This document shows, piece by piece, positions 9,301-21,300 of a stretch of 35,922 nt of DNA; position 1 is the first letter of the stretch, and the number at the start of each line of letters is the position of its first letter. The stretch spans positions 1 to 35,922 of the forward strand of contig JWZX01001926.1 in NCBI GenBank assembly GCA_001275005.1, read 5' to 3'. This DNA is from Chrysochromulina tobinii (Eukaryota > Haptophyta > Prymnesiales > Chrysochromulinaceae). A model generated the notes under the pieces. That model had not been told where the DNA came from, did no database searches, and saw nothing but the letters and a program-made list of their open reading frames with translations. Made by a program: the position numbers and the translations under genes.

Positions 9301-12300
9301 TCGCGTCCTTGGCTTGGGCGAGCGGCTCACTCGACGTCGTCGACAGTCGAGAGCTGCGCGAGTACCGGTCGCCTCGTACCTTTTGGTGCTGCGACGCAAT
9401 CCGCTCGCGTAGCGCCTCCGCTTGGTAGAGGGAGCGCGCCACCACATGCGATCCCAGGCGCGTGAAGATGAGCAACTCGCCCGGCAGCGCGCCCGCGCGC
9501 ACATGGGCGATCTCCTCAAGCTTGAGCGGAGCATGCTGTAGCTGGTGGATGTTGTGCAGGCTCTCGCCGATGCCAGCCGTGGCGGCCGTGGCGGCGCCCG
9601 CGGCGCCCGCAGTGCCGTGCGAGGTGTTGCGCCGTGTGCGCGAGAGGCGCATGCCCAGGACCGACCCCTTGCCGCCCTCGCCTGGCTTCTCGAACGGCAC
9701 GAAGAGCACGTGGGTCGAGGTGAGGCACAGCCAGCCGCTCTCGCGCGTGAGGGATCGCCGCGCGGCCGCTGCCGACTCATAGCTGTCGGCGCCATTCGCG
9801 CCGCGCCGCGTGCGCGGGCGCGGTGCGTATGCAGTGACGAGGCTGCATGCGGCGGAGAGGAGTAGAGGCGACTCGAGCGCCTGCAGCCGCGCGTGTGCCG
9901 CCCCCGCCGGTCGTGCTGCTTGGGGCGCGGGCGCGGCCTTCGAGCTCTCAGAGCCCGCGGAAGCCGTGCTACTCTTGTCCGGCTTGATGTTGTTGTTGTC
10001 GAGCTTGAGTTCGGGGCACGCCGTCGCCTTGCCCGCCTTGCGCGCAAACGTGTACGTGCCCGCCCCTGAGAGACCCGAGTAGAGGCCGGTCGCGTCGCAT
10101 GCGTAGATTTGGAGCGCGCGCGTGCCGAGCGGATCGTCCCACGTGTAGTCGCACGACTCGGCCGCCCCGAGCAAGTCCCAGTGGTCGCAATTCTGCTGGC
10201 GGAAGGCGATGAGAGAATCGGATCGGTTGACCACCTTGAAGGGGAGCTGGCGCTGCGTGAGCGGCTTGAGGCGCAGCAGCCGTTGCGAGCCGTTCATCGT
10301 GACCGTGAGCACGAGGTACAGCGTCTCGCCCTCGTACCAGAGCGAGTGCGTGTCGTCGGCAGAGGCGGCCGTCGGCCCACCCGTGCCCGCCGGCTGGAGC
10401 TTCCCACCCTTTGGCGGGTGGGGCGTGCCGCTCGATGCACCCACCCGCGACGTCGCCGACGGCCCCTCGAGCTCCGCCGAGATCGCTTCGTCCGTCGGCC
10501 CGTCGGCCGTGCCGTCGCCCTCATAACGCTCCCGCAGGTGCTGAAGCGCCGCCTCGCGGTCGCCGTCCGTATGGATCACGGCGCGTGGCCGCAGCTTGAG
10601 GACCACTTTGCCCACCGCCTCTGCCGAGAATGGTGCGCACCAGTCGTGGAAGCCGTTGGTTGGGCGTACGCTCAGCTTGCGAGCGAGCTCTGACTTGCGC
10701 CCCTCGCCCGTGCGTTCACGCCACTTGATCGGTACGCCGCCGCCGTCGGCGGGCAGCCGACCGATGCGCGCCTCCGCCTCCGCGCCGTGCTCGGCTTTGG
10801 GCGGCGGCCGGTCGGTGCTCGGCTTTGGTCGGTGCTCGGCTTTGGGCGGCGGCCGGTCGGTGCTCGGCTTTGGTCGGTGCTCGGCTTTGGGCGGCGGCCG
10901 GTCGGTGCTCGCGAGGGGAGTGCTCGTGGGCGGCAGCTCGCAAAAGTCAAAGTCGACGCCCGTGTCGTTCCGAAGAATGAAGCGATCTCGCACCGTCACG
11001 ATCGTCGAGCCGGCCGACGCGAGCGAACCCTCCGAGGAGCCGATATGCACCGCGAGCTCGGCGATCTCGCCCTCGTCCGTCCGCAGCTCGAGCGGCCCAT
11101 CGTTGCCGACGGCGTCGACCGAGAAGGCGGCCGAAAGATGCTCCCGCCGGGCGCGGGGGTGCTGTGCCATCTCGTGCTCTCGCCCCGCCGTCGGGACGGC
11201 CACCGAGCTCGAATTGCATGCATCTCCAAGTTGCATGCATCTCGGGACGGCCACCGAGCCGTCGCCTGTCGGGAGCGCCGTGCTGAGCGTTGGGGCGATG
11301 CCGAGGCGACCGGGGCAGCCTGTGCCCGAGATGCCCGCGCCGGCGAGCATCGCGCCCGAGATCGCGTCCTTAGCGGCCATGTTCTGGTCGGAGAAGGAGA
11401 AGATTTGAGGGCAGCGGGCGTTGGGCAGCGCCTCGAGGACGTGGGATGGGTACGACTCGCGAGCGTGATACACGCGCAGCGGGAGCGACGACAGGTTGAC
11501 GAGCCAGTGCGGCGAGCTGAGCGAGAGAAGACACGTGCCCTCGGCGGTCGTAGTTACACCGAGGTGCACCCACACGGCCCGGGGCGACTGCGCATTCTCA
11601 TCCTTCGGGTAGACGATGCACTGCAGCTTGTGCTCGGTCGCGCCCATCGGCCGACGAAACTTGATCTCGCCGTGCATGCGCGCGCTGTCCCACGCGTGCC
11701 CGTCCATCCATATTTGGAGCGAGAGGCTCGTGGTTGCATGCAGCGAGTGGAAGCGATGGACTGTCCCCGGCTGCACGAAGAGCTCCTCGGTGTGCGTCTG
11801 CTGATGGCGGCGCTTGTACCGCGGCGTCCACGAAGAAAACAAGGAGCTCTTGGATGCGGCTTCGCGCTCGAGGAGGGGCTCGCTCAAGGGGCTGGGAGGC
11901 TGGCGGGTGGGTGACCTGCTGCTGTTGCCCTCGGAGACCTTGTCAAGCATCCCCGCCGCCGGAGACTCCTCCCGAAGCGAACTTGCGGAGGCCTCGGCCA
12001 TCGTGGCCGCCCTCCCCGAGCCCGCCCTCCCCGAGCCGCTCCCCAGCTCGTCGTCATCGGGCATCTCATCCTCGCGAAGCTGGCGCATGGCCACGTGGAC
12101 GGCGCATGGCAGCAGGCTCGTCAGAGTGAGGGGCGCTTGGATCACGAGCCGGCGTGGCTGCCATTGCTCGATGCCCTTGAGCCGCTCGGCCCGCGCACGC
12201 GCGCGAAGTTCGTGCATCTGGCTGATGACGTGCTCGCGGTTCATCAGCCCGCCGAAGACGCAGCGCTTGCCGCTGCTCATGTCCACCTCGATCACATTGG

Positions 12301-15300
12301 GCATCGTCAGGGACAGCTTGGCACCAGCGTGGATCTGCTCGATCTCGACCCACTTGTGCACCACGTTCTCGCTGCTGAGCGACGCGCCAATGCACATGCA
12401 GCCCGTCGTCAGATAGAGCGTCGCGGGCACCGGCACGCCCGCGACGGCGCCCGCGGCGGCGCCCGCAGGCAGCAGGCACGCATGCGTCTGCAGCAGCAGC
12501 TCGGACGGATCGAGACGAAACCGAGTGAGCTGCCCACGAGCTCGGTTTGCCGAGGCCGAAGGCGTGAGCTCCGAGGTGGTCGTCAGGCGGTCGATGCGCG
12601 CACAGCCCATCCACGCAGGCTGGGGGCCGCGACCCGCCTCGCCCGCGCGCAAGCTCGAGGTCCCGCACGTGAGCAACGAGGAGCCGGGCGCGAGTGGCAC
12701 GAGGGAGCCGTAATGGTACGCGGGCGGACCCGAGACGATGGGCACGGCCGGCCCGATTTGGATGTTCCTTTCAGATGCATGCACGGCAGGCCGGATTTGG
12801 ATGTTCCTGCACGTTTCTGCAGAGCCGGCGGCGGTGAAGCGCAACGGCAGCGACGCCGTCTCCCCCGGCTCGACGCGCAGCTCACGCTCGGTGCGCTCGA
12901 GCCCCTTCATGATGATGAGCAGCGGGAAATCGGTCTCATTGAGTACCTCCACCGCCGACTTGACGGTGAGTTGCCGCCCACCGCGATGCAAGCGCACCTC
13001 GCACACGACGCCGAGCGCCTTGACGCCGAGCGCTGCCCGGGAGGCCTCGAGCAGCGCCGCCGCCGACTTGGGCTCCGAAAGCGAGCGCCGGTGGGCCTTG
13101 ACCCCGCCGGCCGCACCGTCCACCGATCGACTGAGCATCGGTGGCACGGACGCCCCCGATGGCGGCTGCTCGTCGAAGAGCTCGGGCACTGGCGGCGGCG
13201 GCGGCGGCTCGGGCCGCTTCCCCCTGCCATCGACCTCGGGCAGCTTCCCCCTGCCATCAACCTCATGCCTCGTCGCGAGAGCAAAGGGCGCCGATGGTGT
13301 GCGCCGGTGACGGGCTCCGACGGCGCTCTTGTGGTCTCCGACGGCCGACACAGCATCCATCGTCGCGGGCGCCGCGCCACGCCGCTGTGCGCTCTCGTTG
13401 CGCTCGAGGCCACTGCGCTCGAGCTTCTCGGCGGCGGCGCGCTCGACGGCGGCCGCCTGGTGCACGATCGAGGTCTTGTCTGCCGCCTGCTTGAGCAGCA
13501 GCACCCGCGAGCCAACGTCAGTGCCAATCATGCCCACGTCGTACAGCGGCTCATACGCGCCATCGCCGAGGAAGAGCACCAGGTCTTGCACGAGCTCCGA
13601 GGTCTTGAGGTGCTGGTCGTTATGCTTGTCATCGCCCCGCTTGGAAGAAGGCACGCGCCTCGACTTGGATGAGAGGTACGAGCTGCTCGATTGGAACGGC
13701 TGGGACGGCCCAAACTTGGGCGAGAGCGACGATCCAAATTTGGCCGAGAGCAGGCTCTTGGTGGATGAGGTCGGCACGCTCGTACTCGTGCGCCCCTGGG
13801 CGCTGTGGAAGGTGGTCCCGCAGTGGGCGGGAGGCAGGGAGCGTGCGTGGCCCTGCTCCTGGGGCACGCGGCTCGCACGCTCCATGTTGACGACGCCCAG
13901 CGGCTCGCCCTCATCCTCTGGCGTGCCGATGAGCTCTTGCAGGCAGCGGAGCCAGCCATCGAGATCGGCTTGGCTCTCTGCGAAGAGCACGCTCGTCGAG
14001 GTCGCGTCGCCAATATCGAACGAGTAGGGCGTCGGCCGAGGCCACGTGCCAGCGACGATGGTCGCCGGGCGCACGCAGGGCGATCGGAGCCGCTCGACGT
14101 GGCGCAGGTCGACGCGTCCGAAGAGCTTGGCGTCGTCGAGTCTGACCGCCTCATAGAACGAGATCGAGGTGGGTAGCAGAATAGCATAGCAGCGCTTGCA
14201 GCTGCGTCGGTCATCGCTCATACGAAAGAGGAAGGGCGTCACGTGCGACGAGGTGAGCAGCGACGAGAGCTTGAGCCGCTCGAAGAGGAGACCTCGTACC
14301 GCGTGCTTCTCGCGCGTGTGCAGGCTCGAGATTGCGTCGAGGGGCAGGCTGCCTTCATGGTCCGCGAGCGTCGGGTCGGCTCCTTCTAGCAGGAGCAGCC
14401 GGACCGTTCGCTCCGGCCCCGCGCGGGCCGCGCAGTGCAGCGCCGATCGGCCACCGGCCGCGACCGCGTCGACATTGGCGCCCGCGAGCAGCAGCTGCGA
14501 GACGATCTCAGGGTAGCGCCCCTCGGCGGCGCGCATGAGGGCTGTGAGCGTGCCGTCTGTGGACTCCACGTCGGCACGTTGGTTGAGGAGCGAGGTGACG
14601 CGGTCGCGCATCCCCTTGCCCGCGGCCGATACGAGCTCGGCCGACGGGAAGGTGCGCCCCTCGTCGCTTTCGAGGGAGACATGCAACGCGTCCTCGAGTA
14701 GCCTCGCCACCTGTGGATGGCTCTGCGCGAGGCTGAGCGCCGTCTGCCCTTCGCAGGTGGTCGCCGTCGCGTCCGCTCCCACCGAGAGCAGCAGGCACAC
14801 GCAATCGCGTGCGCCCGCGCGGGCAGCGTAGTGCAGCGCACGCATCTGGCGCTTGTCCTGTGTGGGCAGCTCAATGTCCGCCTTGGCTTGCACGAGCAGT
14901 CGCAGCACCTCCACGTGCCCGTGCTTGGCCGCCTCGTGCAGCGCCGTCTTCGATTTGGCGCCCGACTTGGCGGCCAGGCGCCTCGAGTTGACATTGGCGC
15001 GCCGGCGCAGCAGCTCAAAGACAAGATCCTGATGGCCTCTGGCCGCCGCACTCACGAGCTCCTCGCAATTGGTGGTGACGGCCTCCTCCCCTAGGGCAAA
15101 GCGCGCATGCATCGAGCCGCCCCGCTCTTCGGCCTCCCGCTGGGCCGCCGCCTGCTCCGGCGTCTCGAAGGCCACCGTGGCCCCCGCCTTGACCAGGGTG
15201 AGCTCCGGACCCATGCTCGAGTGATGTCCAGAGGCTGGCGGCTGGGCTGCTGCCCTGGTGGCGCCGGGCGCCGGAGGATGAGGCGCGCTGTCATGGGCGC

Positions 15301-18300
15301 TGTCCAGCCATCTGCGCGCGCTGCCAAAGACGTTTCGCCTGCCCGGGAGCGCGGCGGCGGCCGCGGCGGCGCTCGTGGCGAAGTGGAGCTCGAGTTCCGT
15401 CAGGTTGCGCACGGCGCACGGCATGAACTTGATCTGGGCCTCGTCGCCATCGCCGTCACTCTCGTGGTCGCCCTCTTCGTCGTCGGATGCCTCGGATCCG
15501 TCATCGGTGGTCAGCACCGAATTCATCCAAGGGGCTGGGAGTGCGCCGTGATCCCTCGAGCCCCTCGCCACGTCGCCTTCCTCGACGGAGTCGGCCCCAC
15601 GAGGGGCACGGCCGTGTCGCCGCGTCGCACGGTCGAGCTCGGCTGCCTGTGCACGCTGCCGTTCTTGCTGCGTCTGATGGGCGTGCCGCAGCTTGGCCTG
15701 CTGCACGATGCGATCGACCTCGACGAGAGAGACGAGCAGCGCGTGGGTGAGGTTGACGTCGAGCGACTCGTTGGCTTGTAGAGTGATGCGCTGCGCGTGC
15801 GCCGTGTCCTCCCTGGCCGTCTCGTCGGCACCCTGGACGTCGGCGGCAAATGTCGACGCTGAGGTCGAGGCCATCTCCGCCGCGGACGCCTTGGACGCGC
15901 CCGCCTTGGACGCGCCCACCTTGGACCACGAGCCAAAGAGATTCCAGGGCTCTAGGATGGGCTCCCAGTGTCCGTTGCGGGCGTTGAAGTGCGACGCCTG
16001 AAGCACGAAGCCAAAGTGCGCGATGCCCGAGAGCGCGCCCAGCGCCTTGTCGACGAGAGGGTCGCGCGAGCTCGCGAGCTCGCGCGAGATCGCGAGCTCG
16101 CGGATGGAGACCTCGCGCGCCTCGCCGAGCGCGCCTTCGATGCGCATCTCGATCCGTTGCACCCCTGCCTCGTACAGCGGCATGAGCGCATCCTCGGCAT
16201 CGTCCACCACGCGCACCCAAATGCCGCCCTCGCACACAACGTCCACCTTGAGCGCGGGCAACACGACGAGCTGCGGCTCCAGCGCCTCCTCGCTCGTCTC
16301 GGCCTGCGCGATCATCTCGTCGCGTAGGACGGACTCGGAGAAGGCGAGGGCCGGGGGCGGCTCGGGGAGCGAGTCGGAGCGGAGCGTGCGCCCACCCCAG
16401 CGCCCGAACCTTGGCGGCAGCGGCGGGGCACCCGTGGAAGCGCCGTGGTGGGCGAACACAGAAGCCGGCTGGGCAGGGCGCGCCGTGGTGGGCGCTGGCT
16501 CGACAGGCGCTCGCGCCGTGACGAGCGCCTGCCCAAAGTCCCGTACGAGGTAGAAGAGAAAGGCAGCCTCGTGCACCGCGAGCGAGATTGTGGTGGTCGA
16601 GACGACGACGCGCACCGACAGTTCCGTCGGCGCTGCCCCCCCCCGGAGGCTGCAGCGGCGGCGGCGGCGGGTACATGGGCAGCCAGCCCTGCCCCCCAAG
16701 CTCCACACCCCCGTGCATCTGAGCCACCAGCTGCCACAAATTGCCATGCATCGGACTCAAACGCGGCCGCGTGCTCGGCGGCACGCGGGGAGCTGCTGCC
16801 TCCTCTGCCGCTGCCGCCTTCGTGGGCGCTGTGGTGGGCGTGCGCTCCACCTTGCCCGTGTCCGCGGCGGCGAGCTTGGCCGTGATCGCGATCTCGAGAC
16901 ACGGGAGCATCCAATGTGGGGTCGCCTGGGGTCGAAGGCGCCAGTCCTTCGTGAGCAAGCGCGAGGCACGCGATGCGCCGTCGCGCCGCAGGTGCTGCTG
17001 CGGCGGAGCAAGCAAGATCTGTACCGACGCGAGCCGTGCGCACATCGAGTGCAGCTGCGGCGGCGCGTTGGGCTCTTGCGTGAGCTGCAGCTCGAGCTCC
17101 AAATCTCCCGCCCGGAGCAGGGCCGCCGCACACGGCAGCTTGGGGCAAGGGATCACAAGGAGTGGCCCTCTCACGAGCGCATGCAGCTCGATGCGAGGCT
17201 GCGGCAGGCCCGTCCTCTTGGTCAGCTGCGGCGGCAAGGTGGCGGCCGTGTGGCCCTCGGCCATCTGGGCAGCGGCCAGATCGTTCTCCGCACGCTGCAG
17301 GCCGAGAGTCACCTGGTGCGCCCACACCGCCAGGCGCGCCACGCCTTTTGCGATCGCCACGGCACGCAGCCGCCTGAGCCGCAGCTCGGCGCGCACGCGC
17401 ACAGTGCGCAACTCCTCGGGCACCGCGCCGTCCCGGGCACCGTCCACGTGCCCCTGCACCGAGAGCAACAGCAGCGGCGGCGCACCTGGCCCGGGCATGA
17501 GCAAGGGCGCGGCAGCCATGAGCACGGCGCCCCGGTCGAGGACGCCGTCGTGGTCGCCCAGGTCGGGGACGCCGTCGAGTGGTGATTCGCGAGCCCCGAG
17601 CCCCTCCAGCTCCTCGAGCTCCACGCCCGACCGACCCCCAGCGCCGCCGCTCAGCTCATCAGAGAGCCCCGCGTGCTCGTCTGAAGGGTAGTTGCGCGCG
17701 TACGCGGGCGAGCCGTCCACGCGCTGGTACGCGGGCGAGGGGCTCTGAGCGCGCGCTGTGGCGAGCGCCTCCTCCTCGTCATCGAGCATCGAGAGGAGCA
17801 CCTCGGGTGCAGCGCCGCGGTGGGCGCGGTAGAGCACCCCGATCGACGAGAGCGAGAGCGAGAGCAGCGTGTCGACCTGGGGAGTGTTGTCGCCGGATCG
17901 GAAGTGCACCTCGAGGGCGTGCAGTCGCACGTCACACAGGGCGCTCGAGCTCGCCTGCGCGTCGATGAACGAAATGCCCTCGCGACCGAGAAAGGCGGAG
18001 CCGACCGATTTGGGCGGGCGCTCGTGCAGATGCATGCACACATCGCTCGTGCGCAGCCGCAGCTCCAACGGCCCCTTGCCCGCGTAGTCACCCCATCGAC
18101 TCCAATCCTTTGGCAGGTCGAGCTCGGGGCGTACGTCGCCCACCCAGTGATCTGCGAGGGTCCGCGCCCCCATGAGCATGCTCATCGCCCAGCTCGCGAC
18201 GGGTACGAGGGCGACCGGCGCCAAATGGATCGAGAGCGCGCCCGTCTGAGCGTGGCACTGCAGCAGCCCTCCCATGCTCGCGTAGCGCGGCGAGCCCGGT

Positions 18301-21300
18301 TCGCACCCACACAGGCGCACCTGCAGAAAGTCGTCGTGCACGACGTCGAGCGCGGCTTGCTTCGATCCGGACGAGTGCGGCCAGCTGCGCTCGGCCATCG
18401 CCAGGCGCGGCGCCGCCGGCAGAGGCGCAAAGACCCGTTCGCCCCCCTTGTCCCTCTGCGAGCCGGTGCCGCCGAGCGTCGCGCCAGCTGCGCCAAAGAT
18501 CCGTTCAAACTCCTCGTAGTCGACATGGCGCGAGCCGCTCGCGTCGAGCTCCTCGAGCAGCGCCTCGATCGACTCGAACTCCATGTCGACGCTCGGGCGC
18601 GGCCCGGGCGTCGTGTCGGGCGGCTCGGGCGTCGTGTCGGGCGGCTCGGGCGCCATGGCGGGCGTGGGCGCCATGGCGGGCGCCGTGCCGGGCGCCGTGC
18701 CGGGCACAGTTGAGCGCGCGCGCTGCGCGGCGAGTCCGAGCTGCTCGCGCACCTTCGAGTCCCTGTGGCAGAGGGTCTGCAGCTCGCACAGGGAGACGCG
18801 CCCGTCGCCGTCCACGTCGAGCTTCCGAAAGAGCTCCCCACATGCAATCGAGCTCATGCAGCGGCCGTGCTCCAGTCGGTCAACGGGTGCGCCGAGCAGC
18901 ATCAGTGAGTTATAAAAGGGCGCCGTGGATGCGTAGACGCCGCGCTCCGATGCGTTGCAAGGCGTCGATGCGGGTGGCTCGGCGTTGCCAGGCGCGCCGC
19001 CGTTGCACATGGCGCTCAGCTCGCCCACAGTGAGAAGCATCGACAGGTCGTGCAGACGCATGATGTAGTCGTACCCCACGTGGCGCAGCCGCAGAGCGAG
19101 CACGGGCTTGCCCAGGCTGCCCACGGGGAAGGATGGCGCGGCCGTCGCGGACTCATCGTCGCTCGATGGCGCCGTGGTGGGCGGCGACTTGGTGGGCGGC
19201 GACGACTTGGCGCGCGACGCGTAGCCGCCGGCCGAGGGCGCCGTGGTGGGCTCATCCGGCGGCACGATCGTCGAGTAGCTCGAGCCACTCCTCGGGTCCG
19301 CCGAGTAGAGGGAGAGCTCGATGGCTGAGAAGCGGCACGTGATGCCGTGGCCACAATAGGGCGCCTCCGCCTCCGAGAGACGGCGTGGACGGCCGAGGCC
19401 TGGCTTGTGTGCTCTCCACTTGGGCGGCTGCCCATCCGTGTGGAGAGGCTGGCGGTGTGCCGGTATGCCCGTGCCATCCTCTTGTGCCGAGGCGTCGTGT
19501 GGCGCCCCGTGCTCACAAGAGTCGACTGCTCCCAAATTAGGGACTGCTCCCAAATTAGGGACTGCTCCCAAATTAGGGACTGCTCCCCCAGAGCCAAGCC
19601 TAGGGCTGGCGCCGAAGAGGTTGTTGGAGCGCTGGTGCGCGCGGATGAGGCGGGCCCAGAGCTGAGCCTCCATCACGGAGCTCGCGTGCAGCGTGACCGC
19701 GCGAGGCTGCCCATCACCCCGTGTCGGCTCGCCGTCGACGCGGCGCGAGGGGGCGTAGCTGGGCGTGTACAGCGTCAGAGCGGTCACGGTGGGCGTGAGG
19801 AGCTCAACCGTGTCGAGGAAGAGCGAGCGGCGCACGCCGTCCATCGTATAATACTGAAGCACGCCCGAGCCAATCGACACGAAGCAGCCGCCGAGCACCT
19901 TGCCGGCGGAGTGGCTGCTCGGCGCGAGAAGGCCCGCCGCCGCGACCGCGGCCGCGGCCTTGCCCGCGTGCGGCGCCACCGCCTCGGTCACGTTGAGAAA
20001 GCCGGAGGCGCCGTCGCCCACCATCGGCCAATGGACATTCGAGTCCATCATATGGAGGAGCGGCGCGAGGGCGCGAAGGAGCGACTGGATGAGCGCGACC
20101 ACCGTGAGCGCGTGGCCGACACGGAAGTTGAAGCGGATGGGGCCGTCGGCGCTAAAGTCAAGGCGGAAGGCCGGTCGAAAGAGGCGTCGCGGCATCTCGA
20201 GCGCAAAGATGAACTTGATCGTTAGGGCGAGCGGGTTGCATTGCCAGCCCGAGGCGGCCACCACGCGATCGACGAGGTCGTCCTTCCGAAGCCACGCCGA
20301 GGGCAGCGAGTCTGGCGGCAAGAAGCACAGCTGAGACGCGGGCGATTTGTTCGTCCACGTCTGCTCCTCGGGGGGCGAGCCCGGCGTCGCGCCGGGGGGC
20401 GGCGTGCCCGGGTGATCCCAATCGAAGGTGACGTCGTTGCACCGGATGCAGAGCGTGTGGAAGCCGGTCGTGCCGAGGGCGTGGTCGTCGTACATGGTCT
20501 CGTCATTCCCGTCGAGGTCGGGCGCTGAGATGGGCGCCGAGATGGGCGCCGAGATGGGCGCCGACGACGTCATCGAAGCAGCCGAGGGCGCCGAGACGGG
20601 CGTTTGGGACTCACCCGACCTCGCGCGCTCGACATCGACCGGGGGAGGCGGCGACCGCTGGCCGGCGCTGGCGACGGGTGCAGCGGGCACGCGCGTAGGC
20701 AGCACCTCCAAGGAACGCGTCGCCCGCGCCCCGGCGCCCGGCACGGCGCTCTTCCGCGGTGCGCGCGCGGTGCGCCGGCGCGAGGGACGCGGCGCGAGGG
20801 TGAAGCCGGGCGTGGGCAGCTTGTGCTCGACCCACAAGATCTCAAGGCGGTCGAGGTGCAAGTGCAGCAGCAGTGGTCGCATCCCGAGGCCGTCGACCAC
20901 GGCGGCGCGGATGCCGTTGGCCATCTTCTGGTTGAGGCCACGGACGAGGCCATCGATGGACTCCTGCACCTCGGCGCCGACGGCCGCGTAGTCGGGCGGC
21001 TTGATGAAGAAGAGGAGGAAGTAGGCGAGCAGCTGGGCAGTGAAGAGCAGCTTCAAGTAGCCTATCTCGACGTTGACCACGGCGGCCGCCTCAGAGCCGA
21101 GCGGTGCCGACTCGAAGGCGATCGTGATCAAGTTGGCGGGCTTCGGACGGTCGGGCAGCGTCCCATGCGCGACGCAGCTGTGCAGCTCGCGGCATGGCGT
21201 CGCCATGTCGAACATCTCAAGCAGATGCACGGTCACGCCCACGCCGATCGCACACGCCCGAGGGCGGAAGCGAAAGTTCCCCGCCACCCCGCGCAAAACG

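Noticed and set aside
8236-10047. 603-codon minus-strand frame overlapping VPS13
   Set aside because: It is an out-of-frame shadow, Arg/Ser/Ala-rich, on the same strand as the real ankyrin and GRAM-like reading.
16655-16690. Intron instead of a frameshift near the VPS13 C9 run
   Set aside because: The only nearby GT...AG span on the minus strand is about 25 nt and lies before the break. A one-base change restores the exact frame.
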